From contig NZ_RZIS01000009.1 in NCBI RefSeq assembly GCF_005281835.1, positions 124,001-188,000 of the forward strand: DNA of 64,000 nt, in the 5' to 3' direction. The notes under the pieces are model-generated. The model saw only the letters and a program-made list of their open reading frames with translations. It was not told the origin of the DNA and made no database searches. The position numbers were made by a program, and so were the translations under genes. Shown piece by piece: positions 1-8,080 of this stretch. This DNA comes from Vibrio profundi. Lineage in GTDB: Bacteria; Pseudomonadota; Gammaproteobacteria; Enterobacterales; Vibrionaceae. Within the stretch, counting starts at the first letter, position 1. The number at the start of each line of letters is the position of its first letter.

Positions 1-39
1 AACGAATATAATGAGAACGATGGTAGTTAACGTATTCAT
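1..39 (-). CDS. sypC: Start of a polysaccharide export protein (SypC-like), cut by window edge
   Basis: Only the first 13 codons lie in the window (ATG at 37-39, reading MNTLTTIVLIIFV). They look like a signal-peptide N-terminus. An AGGAGA Shine-Dalgarno precedes the ATG, and the ATG overlaps the TGA of the upstream OmpA-family gene (ATGA), so translation is probably coupled. In the V. fischeri syp locus the gene after sypA-sypB is sypC, a Wza-like outer-membrane polysaccharide export protein. The identity here rests on that gene order, not on sequence. Confidence 0.55.
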   Translation of the reverse strand, partial: MNTLTTIVLIIFV

Positions 40-872
40 AATGTATCTCCTATTCCATAGCTCGATGAGTCTGGAGAGATAACTTCAATACTTACACGGC
101 GGTTAGTGAGTCTAACTCCATCTGAGTCACCTTCGAAAAGGGGAACCGCTTCACCTAACGAGAGTGTTTGAATGCGTTGAGGGCTTAACCCGAAAATGGT
201 GAGGTAGCGCTCGACTTGCTTAGCACGCCCAAGCGCTAAGCGATCGTTATATTCATCTGTACCTGTTGCGTCAGCATGCCCGGTTACTACGAGAGTGAGC
301 TGGTTGTACTCTTTAAGAATGTTTGAGGCTTCTGCCAAGTGACCCATGTATTTAGGGTTAATTTCAGTAGAGTTATGGGCAAATTGGTTGTCTACATTCA
401 ATAAGTCGTAAAGGTGTTGAACCACCGACAACTGAATGTGGAACTGTTGTTCGTTTTTAGGTGGAACGCAGCGTGTTTGTGAGGTGACATAATCCAATTG
501 AACTTCTAATTTACTTAGGCGCTTTCTTTGAATTACTAGATCGTTTGCTGCATCAAGTAACAAGCCACCTTGTAGCTCACGAGCAATTCGGTTTTGTTTT
601 TCTATCGCTTGCACAACGGCGGCAGGGAAACACCATTTAGCGCCTTCACGTATGAGTGAATCTAGGTGTAGTTTCGCAAGTTGCCAATCAAAGCGAAGGC
701 CGTGCTCTGGGCCAAGAGGTTCGTCTGGCATGACTGGTGAGAAGTCAGAGTTTTGATAGTTAATCGAGTCGTAGCTCTCAGCAAGTCCACCTGTGCCTTG
801 CTCAGGGAAAATACTGCACCCTGCAGCAAGGCTAGACAGAACAATGGCTATGTATTTAGTGAATGTATTCAT
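36..872 (-). CDS. sypB: OmpA-family lipoprotein, SypB-like
   Basis: 278-aa outer-membrane lipoprotein. The signal peptide ends in a lipobox LAAGC (Cys19). The C-terminal third is an OmpA-like peptidoglycan-binding domain, recognisable by VVTGHADATGTDEYNDRLAL and the later TNRRVSIEVI. The middle part is helical and of unknown role. It lies 69 nt downstream of a STAS-domain gene and overlaps the next gene by ATGA. The order STAS protein, OmpA protein, exported protein matches sypA-sypB-sypC of the symbiosis polysaccharide cluster, where SypB is thought to assist polysaccharide export or cell-wall anchoring. The OmpA assignment is firm; the syp identity is inferred from context. Confidence 0.85.
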   Translation of the reverse strand: MNTFTKYIAIVLSSLAAGCSIFPEQGTGGLAESYDSINYQNSDFSPVMPDEPLGPEHGLRFDWQLAKLHLDSLIREGAKWCFPAAVVQAIEKQNRIARELQGGLLLDAANDLVIQRKRLSKLEVQLDYVTSQTRCVPPKNEQQFHIQLSVVQHLYDLLNVDNQFAHNSTEINPKYMGHLAEASNILKEYNQLTLVVTGHADATGTDEYNDRLALGRAKQVERYLTIFGLSPQRIQTLSLGEAVPLFEGDSDGVRLTNRRVSIEVISPDSSSYGIGDTL

Positions 873-941
873 GCCAACTTCCTTTGAATCGATTTATTAT
901 TGTTATTATTTAGTTACTTAATAGATATTCAGGTATCGCAC

Positions 942-1262
942 TTAATCTGCACGTGAATTAACCGGAATAGCGTGGCCAATACGAAGTAAATTCATGATTT
1001 CTAGTGGCTGGCCTTTCACGTTTTCTAAACGCATGTTTCTTTCGCGCTCAGTTAGGCGTTTGAACATGTAAACAATTGCTCCGACACCAGAGGAATCTAG
1101 AAACTCCACTTGGCTAAAATCCAATTCAATTTCAGGGTGGACGTCATTTGAGATCACATCGTCAATGTCGGTTTGTGCGTCACGACTGCCTACCGCATCT
1201 AAGTCACCGAAGATGGTAAGTGTCAGTACTTCTTTGCTTGCTTCAATTTTACGTAGTTCCAT
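942..1262 (-). CDS. sypA: STAS-domain anti-sigma-antagonist-like regulator, SypA-like
   Basis: 106-aa single STAS domain (SpoIIAA type). The motif FLDSSGVGAIV carries the serines (57/58) expected to be phosphorylated. In V. fischeri, SypA is a biofilm activator whose serine is (de)phosphorylated by SypE; that is known for the family, not shown here. The ATG at 1262 was chosen over a longer in-frame start at 1337 because AAGGAG (1271-1276) sits 8 nt upstream, and because a sigma-54 promoter (1296-1311) lies inside the longer version. It is the first gene of a minus-strand operon continuing to sypB and sypC. Confidence 0.85.
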   Translation of the reverse strand: MELRKIEASKEVLTLTIFGDLDAVGSRDAQTDIDDVISNDVHPEIELDFSQVEFLDSSGVGAIVYMFKRLTERERNMRLENVKGQPLEIMNLLRIGHAIPVNSRAD

Positions 1263-1295
1263 TGTTCTATCTCCTTGGGTGTCTGATATACAAAG

Positions 1296-1311
1296 AGCAG
1301 AAACTGTGCCA
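1296..1311 (-). promoter_or_regulatory. Sigma-54 (-24/-12) promoter of sypA
   Basis: Minus-strand TGGCACAGTTTCTGCT has the invariant GG-N10-GC spacing and matches TGGCAC-N5-TTGCW at all but one position. The predicted start is near 1285, giving a leader of about 22 nt that includes the AAGGAG Shine-Dalgarno. The V. fischeri syp promoters are sigma-54/SypG dependent, which fits. Confidence 0.8.
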
Positions 1312-1359
1312 GATATTAAATTAATTAAAATCAACAACTTACGATGTCGCGATTGTGTT

Positions 1360-1374
1360 TTCTCATTTTGAGAA
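1360..1374 (-). promoter_or_regulatory. SypG-type enhancer box 1 upstream of sypA
   Basis: TTCTCATTTTGAGAA is a perfect inverted repeat (TTCTCA/TGAGAA) about 50 bp upstream of the -24 element. As I recall it, the SypG enhancer consensus in V. fischeri begins TTCTCANNNTG, which this site matches. Assignment to SypG is inferred because sypG itself is outside the window. Confidence 0.65.
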
Positions 1375-1382
1375 AAGGTTTA

Positions 1383-1397
1383 TTCTCTTTTTGACAA
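1383..1397 (-). promoter_or_regulatory. SypG-type enhancer box 2 upstream of sypA
   Basis: TTCTCTTTTTGACAA is a second, less perfect copy of the preceding box, 23 bp further upstream (about two helical turns). Tandem activator sites of this kind are common upstream of sigma-54 promoters. Confidence 0.55.
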
Positions 1398-1562
1398 GGT
1401 AAAGTGGGCAAAGAAACAGGAAGTCGATCGTAGAATTTAATCAATCACGATGAATTTTGAGTAAGTTATGACTGATAGGTCGCATTGATGTAATGATGCT
1501 TACTATTGGTTTGATTAATAATGATACAAACTAGGTAAGAGTTATGAAAATGATTAGGTTCA

Positions 1563-2411
1563 ATGAAAATAAAACTTAGCAAGATCGCTTTGGCGATATC
1601 ACTTTCTTTACCATGTTCTGCTGCGCCAGTTGGACTTCCACCAGAGCAGCTGGTCCTCGCAAATCAGTACGAGCAAGGAGTCAATGTCGAACATTATTGG
1701 CAGAGTGAAAAGCTTGATGGAATCCGAGCGCTTTGGGATGGAGATAAGCTTTTCACCAGAAATGGGAATAGAATCTACGCACCTAGGTGGTTTACCGAAA
1801 ATTTGCCCAATATAAAGCTTGAAGGAGAATTGTGGGCAGGAAGGGGCAACTTCCACATAGTTCAAGCTACGGTACTGGACCACACACCTTCCGATGATGC
1901 ATGGCGCAACATCGACTATATGCTCTTCGATATGCCTGGCGCCGCGGGTGATTATCAAAAAAGGTATTACAACATCATCCATTGGGTCGATATTATTGGC
2001 GACTCCCACATCAAATATATTGAACATACACCTATCAAGAGTGAGCATGCCTTATTTCATAAGTTAGACAATATCGATACTGATAAAGGTGAAGGCATTA
2101 TGCTTCGTAAAGTGTCAAGTCGATACCAAGCGGGCAGAAGTAACGATCTATTGAAACTCAAACGCCATAGTGATGCAGAGGCCTTAGTCATTGGCTACAA
2201 ATCAGGTACGGGAAAGTACAAGGGAATGATGGGGTCAGTGCTAGTGAAACTTGAAAATGGATCTGAGTTTTACATCGGGAGTGGATTCAATGATGAGATG
2301 AGATTAGATCCGCCCGAGATAGGAAGTACCATCACATTTAGGTATAACGGTTACACGCAAAATGGGATTCCTAAGTTTGCCCGCTTTTTAAGAGAAAGAG
2401 AGGGATTTTGA
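1563..2411 (+). CDS. ligE: Periplasmic ATP-dependent DNA ligase (LigE type)
   Basis: 282-aa minimal ATP-dependent DNA ligase: adenylation domain plus OB-fold, with no DNA-binding extensions. The nucleotidyltransferase motif I is SEKLDGIRA with Lys50 as the predicted AMP-bound nucleophile. Later motifs include EGELW, EGIMLRK and LLKLKRH. An N-terminal signal peptide (cleavage near SCSA-AP) predicts export. This is typical of Lig E enzymes in Vibrio, Haemophilus and Neisseria, proposed to repair or process extracellular or incoming DNA. Only a weak AGG precedes the ATG. The gene stands alone, diverging from the syp promoter and converging on norM. Confidence 0.88.
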   Translation: MKIKLSKIALAISLSLPCSAAPVGLPPEQLVLANQYEQGVNVEHYWQSEKLDGIRALWDGDKLFTRNGNRIYAPRWFTENLPNIKLEGELWAGRGNFHIVQATVLDHTPSDDAWRNIDYMLFDMPGAAGDYQKRYYNIIHWVDIIGDSHIKYIEHTPIKSEHALFHKLDNIDTDKGEGIMLRKVSSRYQAGRSNDLLKLKRHSDAEALVIGYKSGTGKYKGMMGSVLVKLENGSEFYIGSGFNDEMRLDPPEIGSTITFRYNGYTQNGIPKFARFLREREGF

Positions 2412-2437
2412 ATGAGCCCCTATTTCGAGCTCATTCA
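2409..2437. terminator. Hairpin between ligE and norM, possible bidirectional terminator
   Basis: A 9-bp inverted repeat TGAATGAGC/GCTCATTCA with an 11-nt loop, beginning in the ligase stop codon. It lies between convergent genes. Neither side has a strong T-run, so termination is plausible but unproven. Confidence 0.4.
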
Positions 2438-2451
2438 ATACAGTAAATAGA

Positions 2452-3822
2452 TTAGCGGTTAGCAAACTCTAATTGAACCGAATCATCTTGCTTATGCATC
2501 CAACGTAAGCGCAAACCTAACATGATTGCTGCCGCAGATAACCCGACAATAAAGCCTACCCAGAACCCATGAGCGCCTAGTGGTTCTACGATCCAATCTG
2601 TCATACCCAATACGTAACCAATTGGTAGACCTAACAACCAATACGCGATAAATGTACGGTTGAAAATAGACCTCATATCTTTATAACCACGTAGCGCACC
2701 TGCTGCGATAACCTGAATAGCATCAGTACATTGGTAGATAGCTGCAAACAATAGTAACTGCATGGCGATGGTAATTACAGTGCGGTTTTCTGTGTAGAGT
2801 AGGCCGATTTCTTCACGTAATAGAACCGTTAGTGCTGCAGTGATCAGAGCAGTAGATAGACCGACAATGATACCCACGTGCGTTGCGATTTTTGCGCCTT
2901 CTATATCGTTTTCACCAAGCTTATGACCAACACGAATACTTACAGCGGCACCAATACTCATTGGAAGCATGAACACCAGCGATGAGAAGTTAATCGCGAC
3001 TTGGTGCGCAGCAACGATCAATGAACCTAAAGGTGCGACGAGTAAGGCAACTACAGCAAACAAGGTCACTTCAAAGAAAATAGCCGCTGCTACCGGAAAA
3101 CCAAGTTTGAAAAGGCGAATTTGAGCTTTTAGCTGAGGTTTATGGAACTCACCAAAGATGTTGATCTTTGCTAATCGTTTAGATGTAATCACGTAGGCTA
3201 AAAGTAGCGCAAACATAATCCAATAAACGATGGCTGTCGCAACACCACAACCAACGCCACCAAGCGCTGGTGCACCAAGCTTGCCGTATACGAACATCCA
3301 GTTAAGCGGGATATTCAGTAGTAGTCCAAGGAAACCGATCACCATAGCTGGTTTAGTCAGTGACATACCATCGGTAAAGCTTCGCAGTGTTTGGAACAAC
3401 AAGAATGCAGGTACGGCGAACATTACCGCATTCATATAGCCATTGGTTTTTTCGGCCATTAATGGCTCAACATCCATTAGATTCAAAATGGATTGAGTTT
3501 GAAACAGCACGCCCACTATAGGCAGCGACATGATCAAAGCCAGAGTGATTCCTTGTTGAATTTCAAAAGGTATTTTCACTTGGCGGCCCGAGCCATTTAA
3601 TTGAGCAACGACTGGCACTAGAGCCATTAACAAGCCGACTCCGAATAGAATCGTTGGTAGCCAGATGCTTGCAGCGATGGATACCGCTGCCATATCGATA
3701 GCACTAACGCCACCCGCCATAACTGTATCAACGAAGCTCATGCCTGTTTGTGCTACAGAAGCAATAAGTACAGGTGTTGCCAGTTTGATTAAATTTGATG
3801 CTTCTTTCTTATAACGATGCAC
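2452..3822 (-). CDS. norM: MATE multidrug/Na+ antiporter NorM
   Basis: 456-aa, twelve-helix MATE-family exporter that uses the sodium or proton gradient to expel fluoroquinolones, ethidium and other cationic drugs. The sequence closely tracks what I remember of V. cholerae NorM, including HRYKKEASNLIKLATPVLI at the start, GLLMALVPVVAQLNGSGRQ and LRSFTDGMSLTKPAMVIGF. The start codon is GTG (3820-3822), preceded by GGAG 6 nt upstream; the protein begins at the HRYKKEAS block without the short extension I recall in V. cholerae. It diverges from riboflavin synthase and converges on the ligase gene. Confidence 0.95.
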   Translation of the reverse strand: MHRYKKEASNLIKLATPVLIASVAQTGMSFVDTVMAGGVSAIDMAAVSIAASIWLPTILFGVGLLMALVPVVAQLNGSGRQVKIPFEIQQGITLALIMSLPIVGVLFQTQSILNLMDVEPLMAEKTNGYMNAVMFAVPAFLLFQTLRSFTDGMSLTKPAMVIGFLGLLLNIPLNWMFVYGKLGAPALGGVGCGVATAIVYWIMFALLLAYVITSKRLAKINIFGEFHKPQLKAQIRLFKLGFPVAAAIFFEVTLFAVVALLVAPLGSLIVAAHQVAINFSSLVFMLPMSIGAAVSIRVGHKLGENDIEGAKIATHVGIIVGLSTALITAALTVLLREEIGLLYTENRTVITIAMQLLLFAAIYQCTDAIQVIAAGALRGYKDMRSIFNRTFIAYWLLGLPIGYVLGMTDWIVEPLGAHGFWVGFIVGLSAAAIMLGLRLRWMHKQDDSVQLEFANR

Positions 3823-3960
3823 ACAGCACTCCGAAAAATAGAGTAGATAAAAAGATTATTTGGAGGGGGAGAGAGTAGGAATGAAAAATTCAGAGTTCCC
3901 CTAGGACGAATCATAAAGAAATGTAACAATAACTGCTACGAAAAACTGCGAGAACTGAAG

Positions 3961-4569
3961 ATGTTTACAGGAATTGTGCAAGGACTAGCGACTGTAGTTG
4001 CGATTGAACAAAAAGAAAAGTTTCAAACTCACGTAATCGAATTGAGTAGTGAAATGAATCAAGGACTTACTATTGGTGCGTCAGTGGCACACAATGGTTG
4101 CTGCCTAACCGTTACCCAAATTGATGGAGAGCAGATTTCCTTCGATTTAATGCAAGCGACCCTTGCTCTTACCAACCTTGGAGAGTTGAAAGCGGGCGAT
4201 CAAGTAAACATCGAACGTGCAGCGAAGTTTGGTGACGAAATTGGTGGTCACAGCATGTCTGGCCATATTTCTCAAGTTGCAGAAATTGTCGACATTATCA
4301 TTACCGAAAACAATCGGACAATCTGGTTTGAACTACCTGAATCAGTAATGAAGTATGTGTTAGCGAAAGGGTACATCGGGATTGATGGCTGTTCATTGAC
4401 TATTGGTGAAGTTGAAGATAATCGTTTCTCTGTTCACCTGATTCCAGAAACTTTAACTCGAACATTGTTTGGCAAACGAGTGGTGGGTGACAAGGTAAAC
4501 ATTGAGTTCGATCCGCAAACTCAAGCGATAGTTGATACCGTTGAGCGCGTATTAGCCAATCAAAAGTAG
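3961..4569 (+). CDS. ribE: Riboflavin synthase, alpha chain
   Basis: 202 aa. It catalyses dismutation of two 6,7-dimethyl-8-ribityllumazine molecules to riboflavin. Two homologous lumazine-binding barrels are visible: the first opens with the conserved MFTGIVQG, the second follows GGHSMSGHISQVAEI. The length is close to E. coli RibC/RibE (about 213 aa). It is a single gene, divergent from norM with a 138-bp gap. No FMN-riboswitch (RFN) conserved blocks are seen in that gap. It ends at a terminator shared with the next, convergent gene. Confidence 0.95.
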   Translation: MFTGIVQGLATVVAIEQKEKFQTHVIELSSEMNQGLTIGASVAHNGCCLTVTQIDGEQISFDLMQATLALTNLGELKAGDQVNIERAAKFGDEIGGHSMSGHISQVAEIVDIIITENNRTIWFELPESVMKYVLAKGYIGIDGCSLTIGEVEDNRFSVHLIPETLTRTLFGKRVVGDKVNIEFDPQTQAIVDTVERVLANQK

Positions 4570-4578
4570 AAATGAGAA

Positions 4579-4616
4579 AAGAGCACGTTATGTGTATGCA
4601 TTCCTAGCGTGCTCTT
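4579..4616. terminator. Bidirectional terminator between ribE and CPXCG gene
   Basis: A 9-bp perfect stem AAGAGCACG/CGTGCTCTT. On the minus strand it is followed by TTTTC, on the plus strand by a shorter T-rich stretch. It lies between convergent genes. Confidence 0.75.
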
Positions 4617-4620
4617 CTAT

Positions 4621-4824
4621 TTAAAAGACTTGCTCGTCATCTGCGTCAATGAATAAGTTAATCGCGTTATTGGCTTCATCGACTTGCATGTCTAAATGTA
4701 TGGCGTTGCAACAGGCAGGGCAATCATCATAGAAATCTTGACTGCCATTAGTGGCATCTAACGTTATTCCAATTGAGTGCCCGCAGTGCGGACACGTCAC
4801 CCTTTTCTCTGTGTAATTATGCAT
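4621..4824 (-). CDS. CPXCG-motif cysteine-rich small protein
   Basis: 67-aa soluble protein with two CxxC knuckles, CPHC (residues 11-14) and CPAC (about 35-38), which would bind one zinc or iron as in rubredoxin-like folds. It belongs to the small Cys-rich CPXCG family, widespread in gammaproteobacteria and of unknown function. The acidic C-terminus (DADDEQVF) is typical. It lies 43 nt downstream of the fructosamine-kinase-like gene on the same strand, so the two are probably co-transcribed. Confidence 0.8.
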   Translation of the reverse strand: MHNYTEKRVTCPHCGHSIGITLDATNGSQDFYDDCPACCNAIHLDMQVDEANNAINLFIDADDEQVF

Positions 4825-4867
4825 AGAGTTAATCCTCTTACTTCTTAACTAATTACCTTCCACAAAG

Positions 4868-5734
4868 TCAGAATGCTTGGATTGTTTTTATACAAGCTTC
4901 GGTCTGAGCGAGATAATGCCCGCCAAATTGATTACAGTGATTTAGCAGGTGGTATAAGTTGTAAATACCTTTTCTCTCAGTATAGCCAATATCGAGCGGT
5001 GCTACGGACTCATAGCCTTGATAAAATTCTGGCTGAAACCCTTCAAATAACTCAGTCATGGCAATGTCGCATTCGCGGTCACCCCAATAGCAAGCTGGGT
5101 CGTAGCAGATAGGGCCAAATGCAGAGTTTGATACGTTTCCGTGCCATAGGTCGCCATGTAATAGGGAAGGCCTAGGGTTATGCCCAGCAAGTTTGGTATG
5201 GACTAAATCGACCATCTCATCAATTCTTCCGAACTCAATGCCTTTCTCTTTTAACAGCTGGAGTTGCCATCCAATGCGTTGCTCAGAGAAAAATCGTGCC
5301 CACTTTTTGTGCCAAGGATTCAACTGAAGAGTATTGCCTAGGTAGTTGTCTTGGTCGCAACCGAACTCTTTTTGCTCGCCCCAAAGGTGGAGTTTGGCCA
5401 GTTGAACGCCAAAATCAAAACTGCATTTATCATTCTCAAGCGGCTTAGTCGGTAAATAGTTAAGAATAATAAACGCAGAATCTTTGCTAGTGCCGATGTG
5501 AACCAATTCAGGTACAAACACGGTAGACGTTTCACGAAGTAAGCGAAGGTTCTCCGCTTCTATTTGAAATTTATGAATAAATTCCTTGTTATTCACTTTG
5601 ACGAAATAGCGCTCATTGCCATCGCTGATCATATAACAATCATTGATATCGCCACCTGGCACTTTAACGCGCTCAGAAATATTGAAACTGAACATTAGAG
5701 TATCTGACAACTGTTGAGAAATGGCCTGCCACAT
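4868..5734 (-). CDS. Fructosamine kinase family protein (YniA-like)
   Basis: 288-aa member of the fructosamine/ketosamine-3-kinase family, with an aminoglycoside-phosphotransferase fold. The catalytic loop HGDLWHGNV and the metal-binding YDPACYWGDRECDIAM are both present, as is an N-terminal Lys in YFVKVN for ATP. Relatives phosphorylate protein-bound ketosamines (protein deglycation), while E. coli YniA is poorly characterised. The length is normal. A GGGGA Shine-Dalgarno precedes the ATG. The CPXCG gene follows on the same strand. Confidence 0.88.
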   Translation of the reverse strand: MWQAISQQLSDTLMFSFNISERVKVPGGDINDCYMISDGNERYFVKVNNKEFIHKFQIEAENLRLLRETSTVFVPELVHIGTSKDSAFIILNYLPTKPLENDKCSFDFGVQLAKLHLWGEQKEFGCDQDNYLGNTLQLNPWHKKWARFFSEQRIGWQLQLLKEKGIEFGRIDEMVDLVHTKLAGHNPRPSLLHGDLWHGNVSNSAFGPICYDPACYWGDRECDIAMTELFEGFQPEFYQGYESVAPLDIGYTERKGIYNLYHLLNHCNQFGGHYLAQTEACIKTIQAF

Positions 5735-5959
5735 AGGAAATCCCCAAAGTGAATATGGTTTCTTAGCAATAGTTTAGGATATTTTTGAGTGAATAATAGA
5801 CGACAAGCTCAATGTTCTGCTGTGAAAAGAGGGCCGTAGTGAAATTATTAGCCTAAATGTGACTTTGGTCGCTTATAAACTGAAGAAGGAGTATTGATAG
5901 ATATAACAAGCATATACAATAAACAGTATGTTAGGTTTTTATACAACAAGTAACATTTT

Positions 5960-6928
5960 ATGAAGATCCTCATTTGCGATGATTCTGCCGTAGCGAGAAA
6001 GTCGATAGCTAGAAGCATCTGTCAAAGTGTTCAAAATACGATTTGTTTTGCCCAGGATGGGCGTGAAGCATTGAGTATCATTAGTGAGCAAAACATAGAT
6101 CTAATGTTCCTCGATTTAACCATGCCGGTAATGGACGGTTTTGAGGTATTAGCAGCCTTACCAGTAAGCCACTATCCAACAAAAGTGATTGTTGTATCAG
6201 GGGATGTACAACAAGAAGCCAAAAGTCGATGTTTAAGCCTTGGGGCTTATGAATTTGTCGCTAAGCCATTTTCAAACAAGATCATCGAACCAATCTTTGA
6301 AGATCTAGGGTTGAAACTTCATCAAAGTCGACCTGCAATTCAACAAGATGCCAAACCTACGAAAGAAGAGTGTTTAGCTAAGTTCAAAGAGCTAACTAAC
6401 ATTGCTCTTGGTAAAGGGGCCGCAATTATGGCCGATCACCTAAACGAATTTATTCAACTACCAATCCCAAATGTTGGCCCGCTGAGTTTTGGTGAACTGA
6501 GAATGGCAATGTTGGACGTGCTGCAACGTGAGGGCTCAGTTGCGGTTTCACAACGTTTCGTTGGAGGTGGACTACATGGAGAAGCACTAGTATGTCTTCG
6601 TGGTAATGATATTGAGGAGATAGGTCGTCGATTGGGTTATCCGCTTGAACACAGTACCTATAACGAAATTGTTCTCAATATTTCAAACTTGTTGGTGTCC
6701 TCTTATCTCGTTTCTTTAGGCGGTCAAATAGATAAAGACATTTCTCTTCGCCAACCGACGGTGATGGACATGTCGTCACTTACCAATGCAGCGACATCAG
6801 ATAGCGAAACCATGTTTACAATTGAATATACCTATACCGCGGAGCGGTTAGACTTTGAGTGCGAAGTGCTGTTTTTACTCGATAAAAAATCAGTCGAACT
6901 TATTCATAGCATTATGGAGATTTTGTAG
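5960..6928 (+). CDS. Response regulator with C-terminal CheC/CheX-like domain
   Basis: 322 aa. Residues 1-120 are a CheY-like receiver with the acidic pair DD (7-8), phospho-acceptor Asp52 (LDLTMPVMDG) and the conserved KPF lysine. Residues about 135-310 resemble the CheC/CheX phosphatase family (KFKELTNIALGKGA; EIVLNISNLLVSSY), which dephosphorylates CheY-P in other bacteria. Whether it keeps phosphatase activity is unclear. It overlaps the next gene, a PAS-GGDEF cyclase, by 1 nt, so the two are translated together and likely form one signalling module. Confidence 0.82.
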   Translation: MKILICDDSAVARKSIARSICQSVQNTICFAQDGREALSIISEQNIDLMFLDLTMPVMDGFEVLAALPVSHYPTKVIVVSGDVQQEAKSRCLSLGAYEFVAKPFSNKIIEPIFEDLGLKLHQSRPAIQQDAKPTKEECLAKFKELTNIALGKGAAIMADHLNEFIQLPIPNVGPLSFGELRMAMLDVLQREGSVAVSQRFVGGGLHGEALVCLRGNDIEEIGRRLGYPLEHSTYNEIVLNISNLLVSSYLVSLGGQIDKDISLRQPTVMDMSSLTNAATSDSETMFTIEYTYTAERLDFECEVLFLLDKKSVELIHSIMEIL

Positions 6929-7896
6929 TGTCTGATTTAACGCTTGATATGGCAGACTTCCATTGGGTTATGCAAATCATGGATACCATGGATTCAGGTC
7001 TATTGGTTATCGATAGAGAATACAATGTATGCGTGTGGAACAGCTTTATGCAGTCCTATAGCGGTATATTGTCTCAGCATATTATGGGAAAAAATCTGTT
7101 TGAGGTGTGTCCAGATTTACCTGAAAGTTGGTTGAAGACAAAAGTAGAAGCCGCGGCAGATTTAGAAACGAAGTCATTTTCTAGCTGGGAAGACCGTTCT
7201 TACCTTTTCGAGTTTTGTAACTTTTCTCCTGTGTCTAACGGTGAAGAACTAATGTATCAAGATGTCGTGATTACTCCATTACGCTCTCTGTGTGGAGATA
7301 TTTCCCATCTTTCCATCATTATTAATGACGTGTCTGATATTGCTAAAAATAAGATTCAAATGCGTGAAGCAAACTTGCTGTTGTCTAAAGCAAGCAAGAC
7401 AGACGGGCTGACTGGGCTTTACAACAGAAAGTTCTGGGAGGAATGTCTCAAAGAAGAATTTAACCGTACTTTGGCGGTAGATTCTTCGTCATCAATTGTT
7501 ATCTTCGACATCGATCATTTTAAGAAAGTTAATGATACTTACGGGCATACCGTAGGTGATGATGTGATACGAAAAACAGCGCAAATAGTACAGCAAACTG
7601 CACGCGGCTCAGATGTTTGTGGCCGTTATGGTGGTGAAGAGTTTACGGTCTTGTTGCCAGATACAACTTCAGATCAGGCTCAATACTTTGCCGAGCGATT
7701 GAGAAAGCGAATCGAACGAACTGTCGTGGAATCCGATGGACATGAGATTCAATTTACGGTAAGTCTTGGCGTATGTGAAACCAGTCTTTATGTTACAGAT
7801 TATATGGATTGGCTTAAACAAGCAGATAACTGTCTATATCGCTCAAAAGAAAATGGCCGAAACCAAACCACAGTTTTTATGCCAAGTGATTCATAA
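6928..7896 (+). CDS. PAS-GGDEF diguanylate cyclase
   Basis: 322-aa soluble diguanylate cyclase making c-di-GMP from two GTP. A PAS-like sensory domain covers residues 1-130 and a short coiled linker about 130-155. The GGDEF domain has the active-site variant GGEEF at 235-239, and five residues upstream an intact inhibitory I-site RxxD (RGSD), so product inhibition is expected. The start is GTG overlapping the TAG of the preceding receiver-CheC gene, with GGAGA upstream. The pairing suggests that phosphorylation state or partner binding tunes c-di-GMP synthesis. Confidence 0.9.
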   Translation: MSDLTLDMADFHWVMQIMDTMDSGLLVIDREYNVCVWNSFMQSYSGILSQHIMGKNLFEVCPDLPESWLKTKVEAAADLETKSFSSWEDRSYLFEFCNFSPVSNGEELMYQDVVITPLRSLCGDISHLSIIINDVSDIAKNKIQMREANLLLSKASKTDGLTGLYNRKFWEECLKEEFNRTLAVDSSSSIVIFDIDHFKKVNDTYGHTVGDDVIRKTAQIVQQTARGSDVCGRYGGEEFTVLLPDTTSDQAQYFAERLRKRIERTVVESDGHEIQFTVSLGVCETSLYVTDYMDWLKQADNCLYRSKENGRNQTTVFMPSDS

Positions 7897-8080
7897 TCGA
7901 GCCTTTGTGTTGCGATTCCTGATGGAATACTATTCATCATATCGTTCAAATAATTACCATGTAGTAAACCTGTGCTAGGTTTTTCGAAATATATTGATGA
8001 CAAATGTCAGAGTTGTCTTAGTATTACTATTGACGGATGTATTTCGATATCTAGTACTAGCTCAGAAATGGAGAAGTAAA

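Larger units (their letters stand above)
1263..1562. other. Intergenic region, sypA / DNA ligase divergence
   Basis: The left half holds the sypA leader, the -24/-12 promoter and two SypG-type boxes. From 1400 to 1562 I see only AT-rich sequence and no gene. An ATG at 1544 runs into a stop after 11 codons. No strong sigma-70 promoter for the rightward ligase gene could be singled out. Confidence 0.5.

Noticed and set aside
1263..1337. Longer N-terminus for the STAS protein (start 1337)
   Set aside because: It would cover the sigma-54 promoter and ignores the well-placed AAGGAG before the ATG at 1262.
3823..3960. FMN riboswitch upstream of riboflavin synthase
   Set aside because: The 138-bp gap lacks the conserved RFN sequence blocks and is mostly AT-rich promoter-like sequence.
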